Origin: Flexilinea sp.
GTDB lineage: Bacteria; Chloroflexota; Anaerolineae; Anaerolineales; Anaerolineaceae
DNA: 64,000 nt
Direction of reading: 5' to 3'
Assembly (NCBI GenBank): GCA_026645735.1
Contig: JAPKMT010000007.1
Span: forward strand, 1-64,000
This document shows, piece after piece, positions 1 to 7,242 of the stretch; the first letter of the stretch is position 1; every line of letters starts with the position of its first letter. Under the pieces are notes generated by a model. The model was not told the DNA's origin, did not search any database, and was given only the letters and a program-made list of their open reading frames with translations. Both the position numbers and the translations under genes were made by a program.

Positions 1-26
1 ATTTACTTTTTCAATTTACAACACAA

Positions 27-70
27 TAGGACATTTCTAAATTGCTGTGATTAGGACATTTCTAAATTGC
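27..70. repeat. Direct repeat pair, probable IS edge
   Basis: The 19-bp word TAGGACATTTCTAAATTGC occurs at 27-45 and again at 52-70, a 25-bp period. Paired short direct repeats of this kind are typical of transposase-binding sites in the ends of some insertion sequences. The rest of such an element would lie left of the window. The transposase is not visible, so the IS assignment is inference. Confidence 0.4.
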
Positions 71-95
71 CTTGACACGAAAGCAGTAATTCGAC

Positions 96-218
96 CAGCG
101 ATTCGAAATATGGGGAGAATTATTTGTTGATGTGCTGTTTTTGCGCAAAACGCAAAAACAACACATCAACAAGTTTTCTCTTTTTTCTCAAAAGGCTTTT
201 TCAAATTTCGAATTTCTG
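96..218 (+). mobile_element. MITE-like palindromic element, full length, perfect 9-bp target duplication
   Basis: The element opens with CAGCGATTCGAAATATGG and ends with the complementary type CAAATTTCGAATTTCTG. Inside is a 22-bp-arm hairpin (124-145 against 151-172, one mismatch, 5-nt loop). It is flanked by a perfect direct duplication TAATTCGAC at 87-95 and 219-227. The flanks themselves read as an older copy split in two (CAG at 84-86 leading into the duplication, then GGCAATTCGAAATATGG from 228), so this is a nested insertion. Confidence 0.85.
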
Positions 219-284
219 TAATTCGACGGCAATTCGAAATATGGAAAAAACTTTCCTCCTATTCAAACAAATCAGTCCATCGAA

Positions 285-1691
285 TCAACAGGTATATTGA
301 ACTACTTTTCCAGGATTGAGAATATCATTCGGGTCAAACGCCCGCTTGATGCGGGACATGATTTGCATTACTCGTTCTCCTTCGATTTGATACTGATAAG
401 GCAGTTTGGCACTTCCGATGCCGTGTTCACCGGAGACTTTTCCGCCAATTTCTGAAGCATGAGAATATAAACGGTCAAATAGATGATCAATCCGCTCCTT
501 CCATAAGGTCTGGTCAAGCTGATCACGCAGCGCATAAATATGCAGATTGCCATCACCGGCATGACCCATAGATCGAATCCGCAAGCCGCATTCTGTTTCC
601 AAATTTTGGGCGAATTCCACAAACTCAGCAACACGATCAATTGGCACAACCACATCACACTCGTCGATTTCTGAGGTAGAGGCTTTAATAATCTCGAGAT
701 AAGAACTGCGCGGTTTCCACACAGCATCATTGCGCTCATTCGTATCGATAAGGAAAGCATCTTTCGCCCCATTTAGAATACACAATTCAGCGATTTGATC
801 GCTTTCTTTTTCAATCTCAGACAGACTGTTGCCGTCAAATGCCAGCAGCAGATAGGTATTCCCGCTGTGATCAGGAAATCGGCGCCCAAGATATTGTTCA
901 CTGCTGTTCAACATGTCCTGTGTCATAAACTCAATCGAGCGGGGAATCGTTTTCGATTTGAAAATTTCAGGGACAGTCTTGATCGCTGTTGGAAGATTAT
1001 CAAATGGGACCAGCAGACTCTGCAGAAATTTTGGTTTGGGAATCAGCCGCAGAATGATTTTTGTAACAATCGCCAGAGTTCCTTCGGAGCCTGTAATCAA
1101 CTGTACTAAAGAGTAACCGGAACTGTTTTTTGCGATTTTTCCACCAAGCATCAAAACCTCACCTTCGGCGGTGACGACTTCAAGCCCGCGTACATAATCA
1201 CGCGTAACACCATATTTCACAGCAGACATCCCTCCGGCGTTTGTGGATACATTGCCGCCAATACTGGCACTTTTTTCTCCGGGATTCGGCGGGTAATATA
1301 AACCGCGGGCTTCTACATATTCATAGATATCCATGATCAGGACACCCGGCTCAACAGTCAATGTTAAATTATTCTCATCCAATTCCAAAATGCGATTCAT
1401 TTTGGAAAGATTCAACAAAATCCCGCCATACAATGGAATTGCCCCTCCGACCAAACCAGTGCCTTGTCCACGCGGTGTCACGGCAATCTTTTTCTGATTC
1501 GCATACTTTAAAATCTGAGAAACTGCAGTGGTGTCTTGTACATAAACCATCACATCAGGAGCAGAAAACTGACCGGGCATTTCATCATGACAAAAATCCT
1601 CAAGTATGTCTTCTCTGAGGATGACCTGATCTCTCCCGCAAATATTGCATAAGAAATTGATATCTTCCTGGTCTATCTTTTTGTAATCCAT
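285..1691 (-). CDS. FAD-binding lactate/2-hydroxyacid dehydrogenase (LctD/GlcD type)
   Basis: This 468-aa flavoprotein of the GlcD/LctD family oxidises a 2-hydroxyacid such as lactate to the oxoacid. The PCMH-type FAD domain carries the glycine-rich segment PRGQGTGLVGGAI near residues 73-85. The C-terminal FAD-oxidase domain has the GHAGDGNLH and SGEHGIG motifs that shape the active site. The ATG at 1691 was chosen because a GGAG Shine-Dalgarno lies just upstream; a longer reading to 1769 would overlap etfA and lacks such a site. It is the last gene of an etfB-etfA-lctD run, the same set as LctB-LctC-LctD of Acetobacterium, in which Etf bifurcates electrons so that NAD+ can be reduced while ferredoxin is oxidised. 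The exact substrate is inferred; glycolate or 2-hydroxyglutarate is possible. Confidence 0.85.
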   Translation of the reverse strand: MDYKKIDQEDINFLCNICGRDQVILREDILEDFCHDEMPGQFSAPDVMVYVQDTTAVSQILKYANQKKIAVTPRGQGTGLVGGAIPLYGGILLNLSKMNRILELDENNLTLTVEPGVLIMDIYEYVEARGLYYPPNPGEKSASIGGNVSTNAGGMSAVKYGVTRDYVRGLEVVTAEGEVLMLGGKIAKNSSGYSLVQLITGSEGTLAIVTKIILRLIPKPKFLQSLLVPFDNLPTAIKTVPEIFKSKTIPRSIEFMTQDMLNSSEQYLGRRFPDHSGNTYLLLAFDGNSLSEIEKESDQIAELCILNGAKDAFLIDTNERNDAVWKPRSSYLEIIKASTSEIDECDVVVPIDRVAEFVEFAQNLETECGLRIRSMGHAGDGNLHIYALRDQLDQTLWKERIDHLFDRLYSHASEIGGKVSGEHGIGSAKLPYQYQIEGERVMQIMSRIKRAFDPNDILNPGKVVQYTC

Positions 1692-1701
1692 TTTCAACTC
1701 C

Positions 1702-2880
1702 TTATCCAAGTTTTTCAAGAAGTGCTGGAATGACGGAATAAAGATCGCCAATGACCGCGATATTGGCAATTTGATTCATAACAGCATCCGGATCCGTATT
1801 GATGGAGACGATCATCTCACTGGCCTTAATTCCAGCGGCAAATTGAACCGATCCGGAAACTCCGCAAGCAATTAACAATTTAGGCTTCACAGTTCGGCCG
1901 CTTAAACCGATCTGTTTCCTTGCGTCCATCCAGCCAGCCTCGATCAGCGGGCGCGTACATGCCAGATCTCCTCCCAGCCGGTCTGATAAACGGCGCAGCA
2001 ATTCGAGATCCTCTTTTTTCTTGATTCCTCTCCCTGCAACAACCAGAACATCCAAATCTTCGATGTTTTTTATTTTTGGTTTCATCCCAATTTCAAGTTG
2101 TTTGCTTCGACTCCACAAGTTTTGCGGTAGGTCACACAAAATCAGGTTTCCCGATCGAGAGAGATCAGGTTCCATCGCAGAAAAAATCTTGTAACGAACT
2201 GTCGCAAACTGCGGTCGATGATAAGGAGTACGGATGTGCGCCATAATATTTCCGCCAAAAGCAGGGCGAATCTGATCCAGATCAGAATTTGGCTGAATAT
2301 CCAACTGCGTACAGTCCGCAGTTAATCCGGTCTTTAGCCTTGCGGCAATACGTGGAGCCAATGATCGTCCTAACAGAGTCCCTCCGATCAGAATTACAGA
2401 AGGTTTCTGTTTTGAAACATAATCTTCGAGGATTCCGGTATAGCGTTCCACAATAAAATCCTCAAGAATGGGATGATCATAAAGAAATATGGCATCTGCA
2501 CCATAATGGAAAAATTCATCAAAGTTATGACTCAAATGATTACCGATTAAAAGCAGGCTGACCTTAAAACCGACTTTATCTGCTAATTCCCGCGCTTTCC
2601 CAAGCAGCTCAAAAGCAACCGGATGAACTATTTTATCCGGACCGATTTCACCATAAACGGTAATTCCCTGCCATTCCGATTTGTTGGCTGCTGAAATGAC
2701 TTCTTCACGATACTCAAAGACACCTTCCAGGCCCTTCCGAACACAAACTTTACAAAGACGGCAACCAGAATTGATCTGCACCGTATTATCCGGTAAAACC
2801 TCAATGGCTCCAAACGGGCAGAGACTTTCCAAATCCGTATATGAGATTATTTTTTCAGGATGAATAATGATTCCTGCCAT
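1702..2880 (-). CDS. etfA: Electron transfer flavoprotein alpha subunit with N-terminal [4Fe-4S] domain
   Basis: This is a 392-aa EtfA. Residues 1-60 form a half-ferredoxin domain with C21-P and the CxxCxxC group C40/C43/C46, enough for one [4Fe-4S] cluster. Residues about 75-260 are the Etf alpha/beta domain, and the C-terminal third is the FAD-binding domain (LSGRTVKPKLLIACGVSG, then SINTDPDA). The extra Fe-S domain is known from bifurcating Etf subunits such as LctC and CarE of Acetobacterium and fits a ferredoxin-linked role. It lies 10 nt downstream of etfB and just upstream of the dehydrogenase gene, so co-transcription is likely. Confidence 0.92.
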   Translation of the reverse strand: MAGIIIHPEKIISYTDLESLCPFGAIEVLPDNTVQINSGCRLCKVCVRKGLEGVFEYREEVISAANKSEWQGITVYGEIGPDKIVHPVAFELLGKARELADKVGFKVSLLLIGNHLSHNFDEFFHYGADAIFLYDHPILEDFIVERYTGILEDYVSKQKPSVILIGGTLLGRSLAPRIAARLKTGLTADCTQLDIQPNSDLDQIRPAFGGNIMAHIRTPYHRPQFATVRYKIFSAMEPDLSRSGNLILCDLPQNLWSRSKQLEIGMKPKIKNIEDLDVLVVAGRGIKKKEDLELLRRLSDRLGGDLACTRPLIEAGWMDARKQIGLSGRTVKPKLLIACGVSGSVQFAAGIKASEMIVSINTDPDAVMNQIANIAVIGDLYSVIPALLEKLG

Positions 2881-2890
2881 AGATCCTCCT

Positions 2891-3679
2891 TTAGGTCATT
2901 TTCAGCCTGGTTAACTTCATCATCAGAATTTCTGCTATTTCATCCGGGAGTCCTTGCAGGACTTCATTTTCTTTTTCATGAACTGGCGGAAAAATTCGAA
3001 CAACGCGCGTCGGGGATCCACTTAATCCATAATGATTCTTATCCTGATCCGGCATATCCGCAAAGGTTAGTATTTGTATCGGTTTATCTTTTGTACTGAT
3101 TTTCCGCTTATAGGATGGCAAACGAGGTTCGTAAATGTCTTTTTCGACGGTAATCAAACAGGGAAAATTGATTTCCATTGTTTGCGTAAAATTCCCCAAA
3201 TCACTTTTTACAATCATTGAATTTTCAGACAGATCAACAATTTCCAACACATTGGTTGCATGCGGAATATCAAGCAATTCCGCTAATTCTGCTCCAACCT
3301 GTGCTGTATCTCCATCGGTTGTCTGTTTTCCGCAAATAAGTAAATCAGGCATACCCAGCGATTTGACTGCCTGGGATAATGCATAGGAAGTTGCCAGGCA
3401 ATCCGCACCTCCAAAAATACGATCTGTCAAGAGCACGCCATGCTCAATTCCCATCGAAAATGCTTCCCTGAGAACAGCCTCGCTGTACACAGGTCCCATC
3501 GTCAAAGCAGTAGTTTCAGCGCCATAATTTACCTGAATTTGTAGCGCTGTCTCAATAGCAAACAAATCATACGGATTCATTTTGGCTGCTACGGCACTAC
3601 GTTTCAGAACGCCAGTTTTTTCATCAATATCCACTTGCGTTGTACCAGGCACCTGTTTGATACAAATCAGAATTTTCAT
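2891..3679 (-). CDS. etfB: Electron transfer flavoprotein beta subunit
   Basis: This is a 262-aa EtfB starting MKILICIKQVPGT, with the nucleotide-binding segment CGKQTTDGDTAQVG about 120 residues in, the usual EtfB signature. The ATG at 3679 is preceded by AGGGAG at good spacing; the upstream in-frame ATG at 3697 adds six residues and is less likely. It is the first gene of the etfB-etfA-lctD run. In bifurcating Etf the beta subunit holds the second flavin and the NAD(H) site; bifurcation here is inferred from the gene set, not from individual residues. Confidence 0.92.
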   Translation of the reverse strand: MKILICIKQVPGTTQVDIDEKTGVLKRSAVAAKMNPYDLFAIETALQIQVNYGAETTALTMGPVYSEAVLREAFSMGIEHGVLLTDRIFGGADCLATSYALSQAVKSLGMPDLLICGKQTTDGDTAQVGAELAELLDIPHATNVLEIVDLSENSMIVKSDLGNFTQTMEINFPCLITVEKDIYEPRLPSYKRKISTKDKPIQILTFADMPDQDKNHYGLSGSPTRVVRIFPPVHEKENEVLQGLPDEIAEILMMKLTRLKMT

Positions 3680-3723
3680 ACATTTTTCTCCCTGCAAAAA
3701 ACCGCTATGCGCAATTCATTTGG

Positions 3724-3803
3724 CAGCAATTCGAAATATGGACAATCTTATAAAATAGAGAAAGAAAATAGGTTAATGAATCGTCATTAATTCGAAATAT
3801 GTG
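3724..3803. repeat. Decayed MITE-like copy
   Basis: CAGCAATTCGAAATATGGA starts at 3724 and a second TTAATTCGAAATATG lies at 3787-3802. Both are the same terminal word in the same orientation with no hairpin between them. This is a degenerate or composite copy in the gap upstream of etfB. Confidence 0.5.
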
Positions 3804-3844
3804 TTCCCATGAATCCTGTAACGCAAATGAAATTGCCTCAATCA

Positions 3845-4498
3845 TCAAGTAATTTTTTCGTTTTTTCCATTTTTTTCCTGATGGTTCATGCTCGCAGGTT
3901 GTTCACACAAGACTAATTCTCCTTTATGGGAGAAATCCGGGATCAGCGGTCGAAATGATCCCGCCGGTACCGAGACAATCTGGGGGCGAAAAGCAGTAAT
4001 TTGGATCAGTTTTTCGCACGGTGAGCTACTTGAAAAGTCCAAATCTTTATTGGAGCGGATTGAAAAATTCGATTGCCGGCAGGCATAAGCCGCTTCATTT
4101 TGACAAAGAACCGAATGAGCGATATTGTTATTGTCATCCGTTTCGCCGAAAAGGATAACCGAAGGTTTGTAATTATCAATAAAGTGATCAAAAACTGAGT
4201 GTGCAACATCCATACTCAGATCTGTGTATATTGGATCGTCATAGACAAAAATGCGATCTGCACCGAACCGAAAAAAATCTCGTGCTTTTCTGCTGATTTG
4301 ATTTCCGATTACAACCAAAGCGACTTTTACGCTGGTTTGATCAGCCAATTCACGAGCTTTACTTAATAGTTCAAAGACGATTGGATGCAGATTCCCATCT
4401 GGCTGCTGCTCGCCATAAACAGCAATATCCAGATAATCCGTCTTACTGAATTTTCGATTTTCGCTTTCAGAACTTGCACACATTTGAGATCGAAGCAT
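3845..4498 (-). CDS. Truncated EtfA paralogue (N-terminal domain only)
   Basis: This 217-aa product aligns with the N-terminal Etf domain of the neighbouring full-length EtfA: IAVYGEQQPDGNLHPIVFEL matches the TVYGEIGPDKIVHPVAFEL region, and the end GELVLCEQP matches GNLILCDLP. It stops at the interdomain linker, so the FAD-binding domain is absent. The segment matching GRSLAPRIAARLKTGLTADC is replaced by a divergent, Asn-rich stretch. Start choice: the ATG at 4498 follows the upstream stop (4503-4505); an alternative start at 4549 would overlap the methyltransferase gene by about 47 nt. It may be a decaying duplicate or a repurposed domain. Confidence 0.75.
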   Translation of the reverse strand: MLRSQMCASSESENRKFSKTDYLDIAVYGEQQPDGNLHPIVFELLSKARELADQTSVKVALVVIGNQISRKARDFFRFGADRIFVYDDPIYTDLSMDVAHSVFDHFIDNYKPSVILFGETDDNNNIAHSVLCQNEAAYACRQSNFSIRSNKDLDFSSSSPCEKLIQITAFRPQIVSVPAGSFRPLIPDFSHKGELVLCEQPASMNHQEKNGKNEKIT

Positions 4499-4502
4499 GA
4501 TT

Positions 4503-5300
4503 TTAGCTACCTTGTTCAAATTTTTTGGATCGCTGCCGTACGATTTCAAATATTAAGATTCCGGCAGCCATCGCTGCATTTAAGGATTCGACATCGCCTG
4601 GCATTGGAATGAAGATATTTCCATCAGATAAGTCCTGCGCTGTCTGGGAAATTCCATTCGCTTCCGATCCGATGATCAGCGCAGTAGGTTTACTCAAATC
4701 ATAATCCCAGCAGGATTTTCCGTCATCCATAATCGAAGCAAGCACTTGTAAATCTGGAAAGGGTATTAATCGCGAAGCGATTTCTTCCCAACCCAACTGA
4801 ATCAAAGGAATCATAAAATGAGACCCCATGGCAGAGCGCAGCACTTTTGGTGCATATGGATCTGTACAGCCTGGTGCAAGAATCAGAAGATCAACCGCTG
4901 CAGCAGCAGCCGTCCGAATCATTGTTCCAAGATTTCCCGGATCGCGAATACTGTCGAGTATGATAATAAAATCAAGCTTTTCAGGTATTACTGGCCGGGT
5001 CATCTCCATTACAGCCAGTACGCCTTGCGGCATTTCAGTATCAGAGATTGTTTTCATCAGTTGCGGAGTGACTTCTTCTGTTTCGACTCCCTGTGTGACA
5101 AACGATTGTACAAGTGCTTCAGCTCTTGGAGAAAGGGGATCAGTATAGACCAAAAGACGGCAATTTTCCTTTTTTTTAATCGCCTCTTCGATCAGACGGA
5201 CTCCTTCCAGTACATAACAACCGGATTCATCCCGTTCTTTTTTTTGCGCGATCAACTTTCTGATCTGTTGAATTTTTGGATTTTGGCTGGAAGTAATCAT
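4503..5300 (-). CDS. TrmH/SpoU-family RNA 2'-O-methyltransferase
   Basis: This is a 265-aa SPOUT-class RNA methyltransferase. An N-terminal substrate-binding domain (SSQNPKIQQIRKLIAQKKER) precedes the SpoU domain. The family motifs are complete: SIRDPGNLGTMIRTA (motif 1, catalytic Arg), ALIIGSEANGIS (motif 2) and IPMPGDVESLNAAMAAGIL (motif 3, trefoil-knot SAM site). Such proteins methylate ribose 2'-OH groups in rRNA or tRNA; the exact nucleotide cannot be read from sequence. The downstream EtfA fragment begins within a few bases of its stop. Confidence 0.9.
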   Translation of the reverse strand: MITSSQNPKIQQIRKLIAQKKERDESGCYVLEGVRLIEEAIKKKENCRLLVYTDPLSPRAEALVQSFVTQGVETEEVTPQLMKTISDTEMPQGVLAVMEMTRPVIPEKLDFIIILDSIRDPGNLGTMIRTAAAAAVDLLILAPGCTDPYAPKVLRSAMGSHFMIPLIQLGWEEIASRLIPFPDLQVLASIMDDGKSCWDYDLSKPTALIIGSEANGISQTAQDLSDGNIFIPMPGDVESLNAAMAAGILIFEIVRQRSKKFEQGS

Positions 5301-5470
5301 ATTGAATGGCTGAAAAAATACACTTTCTTTTCATGGCATCATTAATCAATCAATGCCAAATGAGTTATGACAGGATCGAAACAAAGAACATTTCGTCCTA
5401 CAAAAGTTATCCATTTCCGATTTTAAATTTTACTGTAACTTTTTCGATTTTTCTGCATCTAAAAAAGTAA

Positions 5471-5560
5471 CTTGAAATTTGGAAGAGCCTTTTGAAAAAG
5501 GAGAAAGTTTGTTGCAGTGTTGTTTCGGGGCTTTTTATTAAAACATCACTTCAAAAAATA
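5471..5560 (-). repeat. Decayed MITE-like copy
   Basis: CTTGAAATTTGGAAGAGCC followed by TTTTGAAAAAGGAGAAA and then TTGTTGCAGTGTTGTTT matches the left part of the reverse-orientation element. The right arm and terminal repeat are lost or eroded. It occupies the gap between the methyltransferase and the rhodanese gene. Confidence 0.4.
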
Positions 5561-5633
5561 AACCTTCTCTCCTGTCAAATCGGTCCATCCAAATCAAGAA
5601 AGAAATATAAATTGAAATCTTGAGGACGTAAAG

Positions 5634-6041
5634 ATGAAACAATATCTGACAATAATTATTTTCGCTATAATTGTACTGCTTCTCGGTGCATGTATATCGA
5701 AACCATCGACATCAACTGTCGAAATTGTCCCTGGAATAAAGAAATTAAAGGCAGCTGAAGCAAAAGAGTTGTTCGCCAAGGATTCGTCATTTGTTCTGGT
5801 CGATGTGCGTGAACCCTACGAGTATGCAGAAGGACACATTCCCAATTCCATAAATATTCCTTTGTCAGGTGTTGTTAAAGGCGTGGATGAGCTGAAACTG
5901 GATAAAGAAAGTCCTGTTGTGGTTTATTGCAGATCAGGAAGACGCAGTGCAGAAGCAGCGACAGCTTTAGAAAATGCCGGTTATAAAAATATCTACGATC
6001 TCGGCGGAATTATTGACTGGCCTTATGAAACTGTCAAATAA
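5634..6041 (+). CDS. Rhodanese-domain lipoprotein
   Basis: This 135-aa protein has an N-terminal hydrophobic segment ending in the lipobox LLGAC (Cys20), so it is predicted to be an extracytoplasmic lipoprotein. A single rhodanese domain follows, with the start motif VLVDVREPYEYAEGHIPNS and the active-site loop VVYCRSGRRS carrying the catalytic Cys. It probably transfers sulfane sulfur or takes part in envelope thiol chemistry. GAGGA lies upstream of the ATG. It stands alone between two repeat-bearing gaps. Confidence 0.9.
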   Translation: MKQYLTIIIFAIIVLLLGACISKPSTSTVEIVPGIKKLKAAEAKELFAKDSSFVLVDVREPYEYAEGHIPNSINIPLSGVVKGVDELKLDKESPVVVYCRSGRRSAEAATALENAGYKNIYDLGGIIDWPYETVK

Positions 6042-6091
6042 ACCAGGAATAAACCGATTCGAAATTTCGTTCAATTCTTCGTAATTCCAGG

Positions 6092-6214
6092 CAGCAATTC
6101 GAAATATACGAAGAAGTTTATGTTGTTGTGTTGTTTTTGCGCAAAGCGCAAAAACAACACAACAACATTTTTTCTCTTTTTTCTCAAAAGGTTTTTCCAA
6201 ATTTCGAATTAATG
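6092..6214 (+). mobile_element. MITE-like palindromic element, full length
   Basis: CAGCAATTCGAAATAT at the left and CCAAATTTCGAATTAATG at the right enclose a perfect 22-bp-arm hairpin (6121-6142 against 6146-6167, loop AAA). The flanks AATTCCAGG (6083-6091) and AATACCAGC (6215-6223) match at 7 of 9 bases, a probable aged target duplication. It lies between convergent genes. Confidence 0.8.
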
Positions 6215-6219
6215 AATAC

Positions 6220-6277
6220 CAGCGATTTCAAATTTTTCCGATTGATTCGAAAAACTGGTTGATATTTCTAATTTCAG
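6220..6277. repeat. MITE-like compact copy
   Basis: The 58-bp unit CAGCGATTTCAAATTTTTCC ... GATATTTCTAATTTCAG directly follows the full-length copy. It has diverged terminal repeats and an internal TTCGAA, without the long hairpin. Confidence 0.5.
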
Positions 6278-6343
6278 TCAAAACACATAAAAAAACTCAC
6301 AGCCACGTACAATATCGGCCAGTGAGTTTTAACTTAATTTACA

Positions 6344-7105
6344 TCAGGGTTTCCACGGATACCATGGATACCATGGATAACAATTTCCGCCCGGTAACCA
6401 ATAACAATAAGGATCGTCCGGTCCGGGTCGGCCAGGTTTAGGCGGTCCAGGCCTTTTTGTCGGAGTATAATAGCCGCTTACCACAGTAAATTTGGATGTA
6501 ATTTCTCCACATTCTACACCGGTAGGACTTTTTAATACATAGGTGCTGTAGTATTGATCACCCGGCGATAACAAGGCTGTCATTCCAAGTTGAACATTCA
6601 CTGTTTCCCCGGGTGCAGTCTCTTTGCGAATATTGAAGCGGGTACTTCCGATTTGCCATCCTTTTTGAAATTCAAACTGATAATCTTTCGTCCAGGTACA
6701 TGTTCCGGTGTTTCTTACTTCCCATTCTTTATAAAAAACTTCTCCTTCTGCTACCTTTGCTCCGCTGGCAAACGTTGGTTCAGATACTACTTCCAAACCC
6801 AGGGTACAGATGGATCCATCAGGTTGTTGAACAAGGCATTGACCTTCCGGCGCTTTTTCGACAGGAAGCTGTGTAACAAAGTTGGATTGACTTTCCGGAG
6901 TTGCTGTAACGACAACATAGATGATATACGGTGTCTGGGTTGGATTTGCCAATACAATTTGATTATTTTCAGCAGGTGAAACGTTCAAATTTGGAGTTGC
7001 TGTCTGAAACGGTTTGATTTCAATCTGGGCTGTTGCTGTAAAACCAAGAATACTGAAAGCTGTCAATGAAAGCAGTATCCCGAAAATAATTTTCCTCTTT
7101 CTCAT
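6344..7105 (-). CDS. Secreted NBR1-type Ig-like domain protein with Pro/Trp/Tyr tail
   Basis: This 253-aa exported protein has a signal peptide in residues 1-27 (KRKIIFGILLSLTAFSILGF), then a Thr/Pro-rich linker. An Ig-like fold of the NBR1 (Next to BRCA1) type follows, visible as VFYKEWEVRNTGTCTWTKDY, the SPGDQYYSTYVLKSPTG strand and CGEITSKFTV. The C-terminal tail is unusual: PGPPKPGRPGPDD, then CYW...YPWYPWYPWKP, the last part encoded by a short tandem DNA repeat near 6353-6380. The start at 7105 has GGAGAGG upstream. Surface binding or cell-wall association is inference. Confidence 0.8.
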   Translation of the reverse strand: MRKRKIIFGILLSLTAFSILGFTATAQIEIKPFQTATPNLNVSPAENNQIVLANPTQTPYIIYVVVTATPESQSNFVTQLPVEKAPEGQCLVQQPDGSICTLGLEVVSEPTFASGAKVAEGEVFYKEWEVRNTGTCTWTKDYQFEFQKGWQIGSTRFNIRKETAPGETVNVQLGMTALLSPGDQYYSTYVLKSPTGVECGEITSKFTVVSGYYTPTKRPGPPKPGRPGPDDPYCYWLPGGNCYPWYPWYPWKP

Positions 7106-7242
7106 AAATTCCTCTCCTTTTTCCATTAACGATTATCACAAAAATTAGTTTCATAATCTGCTAACAGGATAACTTTTCAGAAAAACCGTTGGATAAAACC
7201 CCTTTTTGAAAGCACGCAAAAACCAGAGATTGATAATCCGGT

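Noticed and set aside
3845-4498. Complete second Etf alpha subunit
   Set aside because: The C-terminal FAD domain is missing and the stop codon comes at the linker; neither sequencing-style frameshift continuation nor matching C-terminal sequence was seen downstream.
4818-5345. 175-aa open frame on the plus strand
   Set aside because: Antisense to the well-supported TrmH/SpoU gene; Cys/Trp-rich nonsense composition.
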